This document shows, in pieces, positions 20,720 through 28,989 of a DNA stretch of 59,360 nucleotides. The translations under genes were made by a program, and so were the position numbers. This DNA comes from Clostridium chromiireducens (lineage in GTDB: Bacteria; Bacillota; Clostridia; Clostridiales; Clostridiaceae), in assembly GCF_002029255.1 (NCBI RefSeq), contig NZ_MZGT01000033.1:1-59360 (forward strand). The letters are read 5' to 3'. The first letter of the stretch is position 1, and every line of letters starts with the position of its first letter. The notes beneath the pieces are model-generated. The model was not told the origin of the DNA, did not search any database, and saw only the letters and a list, made by a program, of their open reading frames with translations.

Positions 20720-22135
20720 CTAGTTAACCGATTTTCTTTTTCCAACTATTACTGTAAGAACAAATGGTACTACTACAGCTACAAGCATTGCAATTGCAAA
20801 TATCACCATAAATGCTGGTTTAATTGATAAGATACCAGGTAAACCACCAACACCAATTGAATTTGCCATTACTCCACTTCCTACTGATATAATTGCTGCT
20901 ATTGCTGAACCTGTCATTCCACAGAAGAATGGGAATCCATGTTTTAAATTAACACCGAACATAGCTGGCTCAGTTACTCCAAGATAAGCCGAAATACATG
21001 CCGGCACATTAACTTCTTGTGCTTCTTGATTCTTTCTTTGTAAATATATCATAGCTAAAACTGCTGAACCTTGAGCAATATTAGATAAAGCTATCATTGG
21101 CCAAAGTGATGTTCCTCCGAATTGAGCCATTAATTGTAGGTCTATCGCATTTGTCATGTGGTGAAGTCCTGTAATAACAAGTGGTGCATAAAGGAATCCA
21201 AAAATCGCCGCAAAAATCATTCCAAACGAAGAAGTCAAACCACCATATACTACTTTTGAAATAGCAGAACCAATTGCCCAGCCTATAGGCCCTATTACAA
21301 TATGTGCAATTAAAACTGCTGGTACTAATGAAAGGAATGGTACTAATATCATTGATACTGAAGCGGGACTTATTTTTCTAACACCTCTTTCAAGGAATAC
21401 TAATGTGAAACCTGCCATAATTGCTGGGATAACTTGAGCTTGATAACCTATCATTCTTATTTGTGCAAATCCAAAATCCCAGAAAGGAATTTTATCAGGA
21501 GTAGCACCTGCTACTGCATAAGCATTTAAAAGTTGTGGTGAAACTAATGTAATACCAAGTACAATACCAAGAATTTGGGTTGTTCCCATTTTCTTTGTAA
21601 TAGACCATGTTATCCCTACAGGTAAGAAGTGGAATATAGCCTCTCCAATTAGCCATAGGAAACTATTTGTCCCAGCCCAAAATTGAGATACTTCAACTAG
21701 TGATTTAGTTCCGCCTTCTAATAATTTCATATCACCAATAATATTTCTAAAACCTAAGATCAAACCTCCAACGATGATAGCCGGAATAAGTGGTGAAAAT
21801 ATTTCTGCTATATTAGCCATAAGTTTTTGTATAAAAGTCATATTGTTTTTAGCAACATCTTTTACTGCGTCTTTACTTACGCCATCTATACCTGAAACTG
21901 CTATAAAATCGTTATAAAATACGGATACTTCATTTCCAATAATAACTTGAAATTGTCCTGCTTGTGTAAATGTACCTTTAACACTTTTTAGTTTTTCAAT
22001 TTCAGCCACACCAGCTTTGCTTGGATCATTTAAAACAAATCTCATTCTTGTAACGCAATGTGTGACTGCTGAAATATTTTCTTTACCACCAACTAACTTT
22101 AGTAGTTCTTTTGCATCATTTTGAAATTTCCCCAT
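20720..22135 (-). CDS. treB: PTS trehalose transporter subunit IIBC
   Basis: 471 aa. The EIIB domain (about 1-80) has the phosphorylated Cys27 in AVTHCVTRMRF; the EIIC domain (about 105-470) has ten or so membrane helices and GLHHMTNAIDLQL. It imports trehalose as trehalose-6-phosphate. No IIA domain is fused, so a glucose-type IIA from elsewhere must phosphorylate it. The ATG at 22135 is chosen because GGAGG lies 7 nt upstream; an earlier ATG at 22150 lies 5' of that site. TreC follows directly. Confidence 0.93.
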   Translation of the reverse strand: MGKFQNDAKELLKLVGGKENISAVTHCVTRMRFVLNDPSKAGVAEIEKLKSVKGTFTQAGQFQVIIGNEVSVFYNDFIAVSGIDGVSKDAVKDVAKNNMTFIQKLMANIAEIFSPLIPAIIVGGLILGFRNIIGDMKLLEGGTKSLVEVSQFWAGTNSFLWLIGEAIFHFLPVGITWSITKKMGTTQILGIVLGITLVSPQLLNAYAVAGATPDKIPFWDFGFAQIRMIGYQAQVIPAIMAGFTLVFLERGVRKISPASVSMILVPFLSLVPAVLIAHIVIGPIGWAIGSAISKVVYGGLTSSFGMIFAAIFGFLYAPLVITGLHHMTNAIDLQLMAQFGGTSLWPMIALSNIAQGSAVLAMIYLQRKNQEAQEVNVPACISAYLGVTEPAMFGVNLKHGFPFFCGMTGSAIAAIISVGSGVMANSIGVGGLPGILSIKPAFMVIFAIAMLVAVVVPFVLTVIVGKRKSVN

Positions 22136-22268
22136 TAATAAAACCTCCATTGATTTTTTAATTTCTTAATAAATAATTTCGTAGTTTTTATACAGATCTG
22201 TTTATTATATTAGTTCAATTGAACAAACACTTAGTCTTTAATATTAATTATATGCTTGTACTATATTT

Positions 22269-22282
22269 AACATTTAAATGTT
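22269..22282. promoter_or_regulatory. Palindrome at the treB transcription start (candidate TreR operator)
   Basis: AACATTTAAATGTT is a perfect 14-bp palindrome at about +3 to +16 of the inferred treB promoter. It shares the TTTAAA core region with the two longer palindromes upstream and may be a third, weaker operator. Confidence 0.45.
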
Positions 22283-22291
22283 TACATTAAC

Positions 22292-22320
22292 ATCATAATT
22301 CATTCTGAACATATAGTCAA
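22292..22320 (-). promoter_or_regulatory. treB promoter
   Basis: On the minus strand TTGACT (22315-22320), 17 bp and TATGAT (22292-22297) form a near-consensus sigma-A promoter about 150 bp ahead of treB. Confidence 0.65.
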
Positions 22321-22330
22321 TATATTTTTT

Positions 22331-22352
22331 AAAATTTGTTTAAACAAATTTT
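22331..22352. promoter_or_regulatory. Perfect 22-bp palindrome, candidate TreR operator 1
   Basis: AAAATTTGTTT followed by its exact complement AAACAAATTTT. It sits just upstream of the treB -35. A GTTTAAAC core is shared with the palindrome at 22408-22429. Confidence 0.7.
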
Positions 22353-22407
22353 AAACATTTCCTTAGAATCTTGTCATATAAACATTTTCCCTTCATATAA
22401 TATACCT

Positions 22408-22429
22408 AAAATATGTTTAAACATATTTT
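22408..22429. promoter_or_regulatory. Perfect 22-bp palindrome, candidate TreR operator 2
   Basis: AAAATATGTTT followed by AAACATATTTT, with the same GTTTAAAC core as operator 1 and centred 77 bp away. Two such sites between divergent treB and treR fit cooperative or looping repression by the GntR-type TreR. Confidence 0.7.
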
Positions 22430-22532
22430 TAACTTTTTAATATTTGTTCACTTAAATACTTACATTTTCTCTTTAGGATAATAATATTAACGCATAGGAT
22501 AAATGTCCTAGTATTTGAATAACTAAAGAAAT

Positions 22533-22635
22533 ATAATATCGAGTATAAAATTACATATAAATAACTCTCTTCACCTCACCCTTTCGTTGAGGTTCTCCAA
22601 ACATATGTAATTTTCATGGCATTTACCGATATTAT
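22533..22635. repeat. Nested inverted repeat upstream of treR
   Basis: Three concentric inverted repeats: ATAATATCG/CGATATTAT (22533-22541, 22627-22635), AAAATTACATAT/ATATGTAATTTT (22547-22558, 22603-22614) and ACCTCA/TGAGGT (22573-22578, 22588-22593). The layout looks like a folded RNA or a decayed mobile palindrome. It ends just before the treR promoter. No known riboswitch consensus matches by eye. Confidence 0.6.
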
Positions 22636-22636
22636 G

Positions 22637-22665
22637 TTAACTTATCTAAAAAAATAAAGTATAAT
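22637..22665 (+). promoter_or_regulatory. treR promoter
   Basis: TTAACT (22637-22642), 17 bp and TATAAT (22660-22665), about 35 bp ahead of the treR start. Confidence 0.6.
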
Positions 22666-22700
22666 ATATTCATTAAGGATAATTTAAGGGAGTGTTACTT

Positions 22701-23426
22701 TTGCCAAACGTAAAATTTAAAGATATATATCACGCATTAAAGGATAATATAGATAATGGTAAATATGATGATTCAATGATGCTTCCTACAGAGATGGAGT
22801 TAATTGAAAAGTTTGATTGTAGTAGAAATACCGTAAGAAGAGCTATTAATGAATTAAGTAAGGATGGCTACGTTAAAAGTGTTAAAGGCAAGGGTGTTAT
22901 TATCCTAGACAGAGATAGCCGAGAATCAATAGAGCTTCCTATTGGTAATTTATTAGGGCTACAGGAACTACACCTAAAAAAGAAATTTACTACTAGCGTT
23001 GTAAATTTTTCCAAAATAACTATAGATGAGTCTTTAACTAAAAAAACTGCTTTAAGACAAGATACAGAGGTTTATCATCTTCATAGGATAAGATTTTTCG
23101 ATAATGAACCAATAATCCTCGATATTAATTATTTTAGTGCAGATGTAGTAAAAGATTTAAACATAGAAATAGCACAAAAGTCTATATATGAATATATAGA
23201 GAAAGAACTAAATACAAAAATACTCGCTTCAAAAAAAGTAATTGTAGTTGAACATGCAACAGAACTAGATAAAAGATTTCTAGACCTCGGTACATATGAT
23301 TGTGTTGCTGTTGTAAAAACATATGCCTACACAGACTCAGGAAAACTTTTCGAATACACTGAATCCCGTCACAGACCCGATAAATTCGTATTCGTTGAAT
23401 CATCATCTGTAAGAAAAATTGACTAG
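22701..23426 (+). CDS. treR: Trehalose operon repressor, GntR family
   Basis: 241 aa. The N-terminal winged helix (about 1-70: MLPTEMELIEKFDCSRNTV, LSKDGYVKSVKGKGVII) is followed by a UTRA effector domain (about 90-240), the HutC/TreR subfamily layout. TreR normally represses treB-treC and is released by trehalose-6-phosphate. The start TTG at 22701 fits the AAGGGAG site; an in-frame GTG at 22692 overlaps that site. It is divergent from treB, with two perfect palindromes between. Confidence 0.9.
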   Translation: MPNVKFKDIYHALKDNIDNGKYDDSMMLPTEMELIEKFDCSRNTVRRAINELSKDGYVKSVKGKGVIILDRDSRESIELPIGNLLGLQELHLKKKFTTSVVNFSKITIDESLTKKTALRQDTEVYHLHRIRFFDNEPIILDINYFSADVVKDLNIEIAQKSIYEYIEKELNTKILASKKVIVVEHATELDKRFLDLGTYDCVAVVKTYAYTDSGKLFEYTESRHRPDKFVFVESSSVRKID

Positions 23427-23444
23427 TTGAACATATACTTAGCC

Positions 23445-23634
23445 GAAAGAGAAGGTACTCTGTTACTCGGTTGCTATAAAAAATAACTACGGATTTCTAA
23501 AAGCAAAAGTTGCACCATAGATGCTTGTTCCTTAGGCAAGCTAATGACAAGCGTCTATGGAACAACTTTTACTTAAGAAATACCTGCAGTTGTTTTTTCA
23601 ATGCAACGCTGCGTAAAAGAGTACCTTCTCTTTC
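23445..23634. repeat. Long inverted repeat 1 (190 bp), after treR
   Basis: Arms of about 90 nt pair with scattered mismatches, from GAAAGAGAAGGTACTC at 23445 to its complement ending at 23634. The inner part carries GGATTTCTAAAA, then AAAAGTTG and CCATAGATGCTTGT. Similar inner words occur in the inverted repeats at 23827-24064 and 36898-37033. It begins 19 nt after the treR stop, so its RNA would form a very long hairpin at the 3' end. It is not a coding region. Confidence 0.8.
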
Positions 23635-23826
23635 TGGTGTTAATATATATTAAACTGATAAATATCAATTAAATATAACGAATATATACAGACATATTTT
23701 AAATTCAACACTTCACAAAAGATTCTACTCCATTTCTGGTATGGATATAATATAAATTTTAATTCTATTTTTAAAGGCATTCCTAACTATCGAAATATAA
23801 AAATGCTTGCATGAATATAGTCTTAC

Positions 23827-24064
23827 TTTAAGCTTGGCGCTAAACAAAGAAAGTGAATATATGTTTTTACGAAGCGTTCATTAGGAGATTTTGCTGGCTA
23901 TGATTCTTAGAATGTAAGTTGTTCCAAATGTGCTTGTTCAAGGCGTAGCCCTTGAATCAAGCACTTTGGGCACAACTTGCATTCTTAGAGTCATCCAGCA
24001 AATTCTTCAAGGAACCGGAGTAAACACATATATTCACTTTCGGTTATTTAGCACTAAACTTAAA
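23827..24064. repeat. Long inverted repeat 2 (238 bp), after the LacI-family gene
   Basis: Arms of about 115 nt run from TTTAAGCTTGGCGCTAAA at 23827 to a near-complement ending at 24064, with a 5-nt centre around 23945. The apex carries AAGTTGTTCCA and TGCTTGTTCAAGG, related to repeat 1. It starts 24 nt after the lacI-type stop (read on the minus strand). Open frames across it are produced by the symmetry and are not genes. Confidence 0.8.
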
Positions 24065-24087
24065 ACAACCTCTTACTGCAAGTATTT

Positions 24088-25092
24088 TTATATTTCTTTG
24101 CAGCTTTCACGCACTTTGAATTCAGTTGGTATTATTACTTTTTTGTTGTATTCTCTATTTCCGTTAAGGTTTTCGATTAATAAATCAACTGCTGCTTTTC
24201 CTAAGTATTCACTAGGAATCCTTACTGTTGTAAGAGCTGGTATCATGTATTTTGCACTCGGTAAATCATTAAAGCCAATTATGCTTATATCGTTTGGAAT
24301 TGATAACCCTTCCTCTGATATTGCTTTATATGCTCCAACAGCCATTGTATCATTACCGATAAAATAAGCCGTGACGTTGTCTTTAGATTTTAATGCTTCT
24401 TTCATAAGATTATATCCTGCTTTAAAAGTAAATCTTTCAGATTCATATATGTAATTAGGATTATATATACCTTTACTCTCCATAAATTCTTTATACTTTA
24501 TTATCCTTTCATCGATATATACATCTCTATAATCGATTTTTTCTAATTTCTTTCCTCCTATAAAGCCTATCTTTCTATGACCTAGTTCATATAAGTAGTG
24601 CAATATTTCATTTGTTGCTCTTCCTAAGTTTGCCATTACAGAATCAAATTTATTTTCATTTGGAGAAAAATCTACAAAAACTATATTCTCATTTGCACTT
24701 GACAACTTCTCTACAACACTCGGAGAAAACCTTCCAATTGCGATAATGCCATTAACACTTTTTATATCTTCAATATCACTATTTTCACTTAACTTTACTA
24801 AGTTGAAATTATTTCCATTACACTTTTTTTCAGCTGCTATTCTTATTGATAAATAGTATGGGTCTGCTAGCTCTTCTTCATAACTAAACCAATAAATAAT
24901 TCCTATATCCTTACTTTTCTTATTTTTAGCCTTTTTAGATTTTGATGATACATAATCAAGTTCATCTGCAATTTTTAATATTTTTTCTCTTGTCACATCA
25001 CTTACATTTAAAGTTTCATCAAAATTTAAAACTCTAGAAACTGTCGATATAGAAACTTCAGCAATTGAAGCAATTTCTTTTATAGTAGCCAC
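24088..25092 (-). CDS. LacI/GalR-family transcriptional regulator
   Basis: 334 aa. The N-terminal LacI helix-turn-helix (IKEIASIAEVSISTVSRVLN) and hinge are followed by a periplasmic-binding-like effector domain (about 60-330; YFIGNDTMAVGAYKA, IGFNDLPSAKYMIPALTTVR). The body resembles galactoside regulators such as GanR, EbgR or MsmR. The start is GTG, 8 nt from GGGAGG. Its promoter region carries two TTTACTAAA sites, also present three times between lacZ and yesN, so I infer autoregulation plus control of lacZ. The ligand is unknown. Confidence 0.88.
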   Translation of the reverse strand: MATIKEIASIAEVSISTVSRVLNFDETLNVSDVTREKILKIADELDYVSSKSKKAKNKKSKDIGIIYWFSYEEELADPYYLSIRIAAEKKCNGNNFNLVKLSENSDIEDIKSVNGIIAIGRFSPSVVEKLSSANENIVFVDFSPNENKFDSVMANLGRATNEILHYLYELGHRKIGFIGGKKLEKIDYRDVYIDERIIKYKEFMESKGIYNPNYIYESERFTFKAGYNLMKEALKSKDNVTAYFIGNDTMAVGAYKAISEEGLSIPNDISIIGFNDLPSAKYMIPALTTVRIPSEYLGKAAVDLLIENLNGNREYNKKVIIPTEFKVRESCKEI

Positions 25093-25169
25093 CCGAAATT
25101 CCTCCCTAATCTCACTAATTACATACGTTTAAATAACTAATAAGTTATTCTTGTTTTCTCACCTTATAT

Positions 25170-25232
25170 TTTACTAAAATTATTCTATATCAAGTTTATA
25201 TCACAAGTAAAATTTAGTCAAACTTTACTAAA
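25170..25232. promoter_or_regulatory. Two TTTACTAAA sites around the LacI-family gene promoter
   Basis: TTTACTAAA occurs at 25170-25178 and 25224-25232, 54 bp apart. Between them, on the minus strand, TTTGAC with TATAAA (16-bp spacing) and TTGATA are candidate promoter elements. Same word as at 7892-7932. Confidence 0.5.
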
Positions 25233-25260
25233 ACGAAAACATATGGTTTATAATAAAATC

Positions 25261-25435
25261 ACCTCAACGCGATAAACGAGGACTGCCATACTTATACATT
25301 TTACAAGTATAAGCATAACACCCCTCACTTTAAAAGCTTTTAACAACTCATTCTCGTAGTTTAAGGTACGTTATAATGTTTCTTATTTGGTTAAGTTACC
25401 GCATAAATCAGATTTCTGTAGTGAGTATCTATACT
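25261..25435. other. Intergenic segment rich in short inverted repeats
   Basis: Between the LacI-family gene and the 25.4-kb membrane gene lie CTTATAC with GTATAAG (around 25295-25318), a perfect palindrome TTAAAAGCTTTTAA (around 25331-25344) and AGTATCTATACT immediately after the downstream stop. The segment probably folds on the minus strand as the 3' end of the membrane gene. No family recognised. Confidence 0.45.
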
Positions 25436-26068
25436 TCACCCCGCAAGATTACATAAAAAAGCATATTCTTTTGACAATTGTTTTTTATACCATTCGGTTT
25501 TTATAACACTTAGATATCCATCTATGATCTTTTTAACTTGACTTTCTTTAGATAATTGAATCACTAAGGATAAAATAAAAAATAATATAATTCCTAAAAT
25601 AAATATAGATCTAGTTGTTGGGAAAAAATCAACTATACATAAAGCTATTGCTCCAATAACTCCTAAAAAAATTGAGGCATATGTTGTAAAATCTATACGA
25701 TTTTTAGTTTTCACTATATTTTCTTTTAACTTTTCAATGGTATTAACATCTTTAAATAACAAATCAAGCTTGTCCTTATATAGTTCCATAAACTTACCTA
25801 ATACATAATTATATTTATCAACATTTTTCGTGTCTGGAATTCTCATGCACATTACTAAGGGATATTCATATTCTCCTATGCTTTTGTACACATACTCATC
25901 TCTCTTTTCCAAACTTGGAATTTTTACATTTAATTCCCCATCTTCATTAATAATTAACTCATAATTATCATTAACTAAACTTGTATAGTTGTCTTTGATA
26001 ATTTCTAATCCCTTTGCCATTAATTTATTATTTTTATTTATTTTGTTTAGCATATCTAAAATTGTCAT
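25436..26068 (-). CDS. Hypothetical membrane protein with two helices
   Basis: 210 aa. A soluble N-terminal part (about 1-110, with a motif rich in charged residues) is followed by a pair of membrane helices (FTTYASIFLGVIGAIALCIV and IFILGIILFFILSLVIQL) and a short C-terminal tail. No known domain recognised. The ATG at 26068 is preceded by a GAGAGGG site. It lies 125 bp downstream of cbiG on the same strand and could be co-transcribed, but nothing links it to cobalamin. Confidence 0.65.
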   Translation of the reverse strand: MTILDMLNKINKNNKLMAKGLEIIKDNYTSLVNDNYELIINEDGELNVKIPSLEKRDEYVYKSIGEYEYPLVMCMRIPDTKNVDKYNYVLGKFMELYKDKLDLLFKDVNTIEKLKENIVKTKNRIDFTTYASIFLGVIGAIALCIVDFFPTTRSIFILGIILFFILSLVIQLSKESQVKKIIDGYLSVIKTEWYKKQLSKEYAFLCNLAG

Positions 26069-26192
26069 AACTGCACCCTCTCCCACTTATAATATGCATT
26101 TTACATTTTGAGAATTATTTTACATAAGTATACCCATATTATAGCATATTATTTTGAGTTTATAATACTAGGATTGTTAATTTAAGTTCTAA

Positions 26193-27341
26193 TTAAGTAT
26201 TTTTTAATAGTCCGATTGCTAGTGTCATTCCTTCATGCTTTATTTTGCTTATGATAACTTCTGCTCCCGATAAATCTACGCATGGTTCACAAACTCCTGT
26301 TATTCCAAGAGTTTTTTCAACAAATTCACTTTTATCATACTTATATTGAACAGTCTTTATTTCATCTTTACTGAATGTGTTAAATGGACAGTTAATTTTT
26401 TCTGCAAATTTGATAATTCCATCTTCATTTGCCTTAACATCTACTGAAACTATTAGTGACACTGCACTTATGTCTAAATTATGTTCTTCCAATGCTCTAT
26501 ATATAAAATCATTGATTTTTTCAAAGGAGGTTCCTTTTCTGCAGCCTATCCCCAATACTAGATCCTTTTTTATAAGCCTTAATACTCTTGAAAAATCAAT
26601 TTTTTTGTATTTATTCTCTACCCATTTATCTTCAGGTTTCAAAAAATGAGTTACCCAAATACAGTCTTCTTTTAATTTCTCAACTTTTTCGTAACCTTTA
26701 TTAATTTGAATTATATTATAATCATCTTTTATTCCAATTATCTTATTATCAATCAAACGAGATGCAATATACTTTGCCTTTTTTAAATCTTCAATAATTA
26801 ATTTATTCTCTTTTGCCAGTATATCTGGTGCGTCCATCCCTAAATTATCACTTGCTGTTGTTATAATAGGAATAGCATCAAGAATCTCTGCAACCTTAAG
26901 TGTAAGCTCATTGCCCCCACCTAAATGTCCACTTAAAATATTTATTGCATATTTACAAGACAAATCAACAACTACTACACCCGGATCCTCATCTTTACCT
27001 TTCAAAAATGGCGCTATTGCTCTAACTGCAATTCCTGCTGAAGATATAAATACAATTCCTTTTGAATTTAACATAGATTTTTGTGTAACATCCATAAGTT
27101 TAAAATCTTCACCAAAGAAATTTGTAACAACTTTTGACTGTATAGGTCCATATTTGTTTTCTTCAGTAACTTCTTTTGAAGAGTTTATATGTAAGTTCTC
27201 TACACTTTCCTTTATAAAAAGTTTGGCACTCAAGCACTTTTGTAGTTTTATGGCTATTTCTTTTCCCTTAGGGGAAGGGCAAATTATACTTATACCTGAA
27301 AAATCATTTGTATATTCACCCATAGAATATTGTTGTTCCAT
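26193..27341 (-). CDS. cbiG: Cobalt-precorrin-5A hydrolase
   Basis: 382 aa. CbiG opens the delta-lactone ring of cobalt-precorrin-5A and releases acetaldehyde in the anaerobic cobalamin pathway. The N-terminal domain has FISSAGIAVRAIAPFLKGKDEDPGVVVVD and LLSGHLGG-like text (NILSGHLGGGNEL); the C-terminal CbiG domain has LGIGCRKGTS and ITGVCEPC. Its ATG overlaps the cbiF stop by one base, so translation is coupled. It is the last cbi gene of the operon; the expected cbiH and cbiJ do not follow. Confidence 0.93.
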   Translation of the reverse strand: MEQQYSMGEYTNDFSGISIICPSPKGKEIAIKLQKCLSAKLFIKESVENLHINSSKEVTEENKYGPIQSKVVTNFFGEDFKLMDVTQKSMLNSKGIVFISSAGIAVRAIAPFLKGKDEDPGVVVVDLSCKYAINILSGHLGGGNELTLKVAEILDAIPIITTASDNLGMDAPDILAKENKLIIEDLKKAKYIASRLIDNKIIGIKDDYNIIQINKGYEKVEKLKEDCIWVTHFLKPEDKWVENKYKKIDFSRVLRLIKKDLVLGIGCRKGTSFEKINDFIYRALEEHNLDISAVSLIVSVDVKANEDGIIKFAEKINCPFNTFSKDEIKTVQYKYDKSEFVEKTLGITGVCEPCVDLSGAEVIISKIKHEGMTLAIGLLKNT

Positions 27342-28099
27342 TATCTTGAATCCTCAGCATCCCTAAACATATGAGAGAAACTCTTATCATATAGTAAACT
27401 TTTCTCAAAATCACTATCAATAAAATCTCCTACTAATATTTGCGCACATTTAGTTATGTTATTTTCCTTAACCTTTTCTGCTATATCATCTAAATGTCCC
27501 ATTATTATTCTTTCATCAGGCCATGTTGCTCTTTCAACTACTGCTATTGGAACATTCTTCTTATATCCCTTTTTCAATTTCTCAACAACCTTATCAATCA
27601 TTGAAATAGATAAAAATATAGCCATAGATGCTCCGATAGATGCTAAAACTTCAAGATCTTCGTTAGCTGGTACAGGAGTTCTTCCTTCAACCCTTGTTAA
27701 TATAACAGTTTGTGAGACTCCTGGTAATGTAAATTCTCTATTTATGGCTGCTGCTGCTCCTGTAAATGAACTAACGCCCGGTACCACTTCATACGATATA
27801 CTAACTCTATCGAGCTCAACCATTTGCTCTCTTATAGCTCCATATATTGATGGGTCCCCCGTATGTAGTCTTACAACTAATTTACCCATTTGTTCTTCCA
27901 TGGTCATGATTTCCATGACATCTTCTAATGTCATATTAGCAGAATTGTATATTTGAGCATCTGGTCTGCAATATTCTAAATGCTCTTTTGAGACCAAAGA
28001 GCCTGCATATACTACTACATCTGCTCTTTCTAATAAATCACGTCCCTTAACAGTTATTAAATCGGCTGCACCTGGACCTGCTCCTATAAAATAAATCAA
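27341..28099 (-). CDS. cbiF: Cobalt-precorrin-4 C11-methyltransferase
   Basis: 252 aa. A SAM-dependent tetrapyrrole methylase with the N-terminal FIGAGPGAADLITVKG loop, the VRLHTGDPSIYGA motif and the VVPGVSSFTGAAAAI segment typical of CbiF/CobM. It methylates C-11. The start is TTG at 28099, with AGGAGTG upstream. It is followed directly by cbiG and preceded by cbiL. Confidence 0.93.
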   Translation of the reverse strand: MIYFIGAGPGAADLITVKGRDLLERADVVVYAGSLVSKEHLEYCRPDAQIYNSANMTLEDVMEIMTMEEQMGKLVVRLHTGDPSIYGAIREQMVELDRVSISYEVVPGVSSFTGAAAAINREFTLPGVSQTVILTRVEGRTPVPANEDLEVLASIGASMAIFLSISMIDKVVEKLKKGYKKNVPIAVVERATWPDERIIMGHLDDIAEKVKENNITKCAQILVGDFIDSDFEKSLLYDKSFSHMFRDAEDSR

Positions 28100-28163
28100 T
28101 TATCAACACTCCTTTTCATTATCAAAATCTCATGCTTCTATTGCAGGAATCTCTTATTCATAA

Positions 28164-28829
28164 TTATTCCCTGCTTGCTATGATTAAAGACATGTAATCT
28201 CTAAGTTTTAATATTTCTTCTCTTTCAGTTAAAACAGTTTCGCCTTCTCTACCTACTCTGCTTGCATACACGTAATCGAAACCTTTTTCTTCTAGTACAT
28301 CCAGCACTTCTTCCTCATGCTTGTATACTTTCATTACTACAATAAACTTCTCATCTGTAATTTCTTTCACCTTTGTTGCCGGCATAACTACTAACTTTTC
28401 ATCACCAACTACTAGGGTCCTATTAACTAAGCTTGCAGCCGCACAAAAAGAAGTTATCCCTGGGATTGTTTGCACTTCAAAACCACAATCTCGAACATGC
28501 TTTAACATATGACTATATGTACTATAAATATAAGGATCACCAATTGTTAAAAATACAACATCTTTTCCTTCCTTAAGTCTTGCTTCTATAAACTCATAGG
28601 CCTCTAACGCCTTCGCTACTCTATCCTTCTTTCCCATGGGAAAATGCTTTATAACTACTTCTGTGCCTGGTTTAATATATTCTTTTGCAGTTTCAAGTGC
28701 TATACTTTCGCCACCCTCTGTTGCAGATGGTGCAACTACAACCTGACACCTTTCTATTGTTCTTACTGCCTTAACAGTTAAAAGTTCTGCCTCCCCAGGT
28801 CCTACTCCTATTCCGTACAATGTTGCCAT
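28164..28829 (-). CDS. cbiL: Cobalt-precorrin-2 C20-methyltransferase
   Basis: 221 aa. Tetrapyrrole methylase fold with YGIGVGPGEAELLTVKAVR, the FLTIGDPYIYSTY motif and IPGITSFCAAAS, the CbiL/CobI pattern. It adds the C-20 methyl group to cobalt-factor II/precorrin-2. A GGAAAGGAA site precedes the ATG. The 160-bp gap to cbiT upstream is the largest inside the cbi run and shows no element I recognise. Confidence 0.92.
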   Translation of the reverse strand: MATLYGIGVGPGEAELLTVKAVRTIERCQVVVAPSATEGGESIALETAKEYIKPGTEVVIKHFPMGKKDRVAKALEAYEFIEARLKEGKDVVFLTIGDPYIYSTYSHMLKHVRDCGFEVQTIPGITSFCAAASLVNRTLVVGDEKLVVMPATKVKEITDEKFIVVMKVYKHEEEVLDVLEEKGFDYVYASRVGREGETVLTEREEILKLRDYMSLIIASRE

Positions 28830-28989
28830 TTTTAAATTCCTTTCCTCTTAAGTAACTAATCTATTTACATTTTATAATTATTAATTTTAGTTACTACTCA
28901 TTTAATATTTTAACTTTTTTTCTACCATATATAGAACTGCTCATAAACACAACACAATACTCATTTTTACAAGCCTATTATACCATTAT

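Noticed and set aside
22533..22635. Known riboswitch (purine, preQ1, THF, fluoride, c-di-GMP)
   Set aside because: None of the consensus core sequences I know matches on either strand; left as an unassigned folded element.
23930..24367. Plus-strand open frame of about 145 codons
   Set aside because: It runs through an arm of the long inverted repeat and antisense to the LacI-family gene; no ribosome site and no recognisable protein.
25436..26068. Additional cobalamin gene (cbiH or cbiJ)
   Set aside because: No tetrapyrrole methylase or reductase motif; two membrane helices and an unrelated soluble part.
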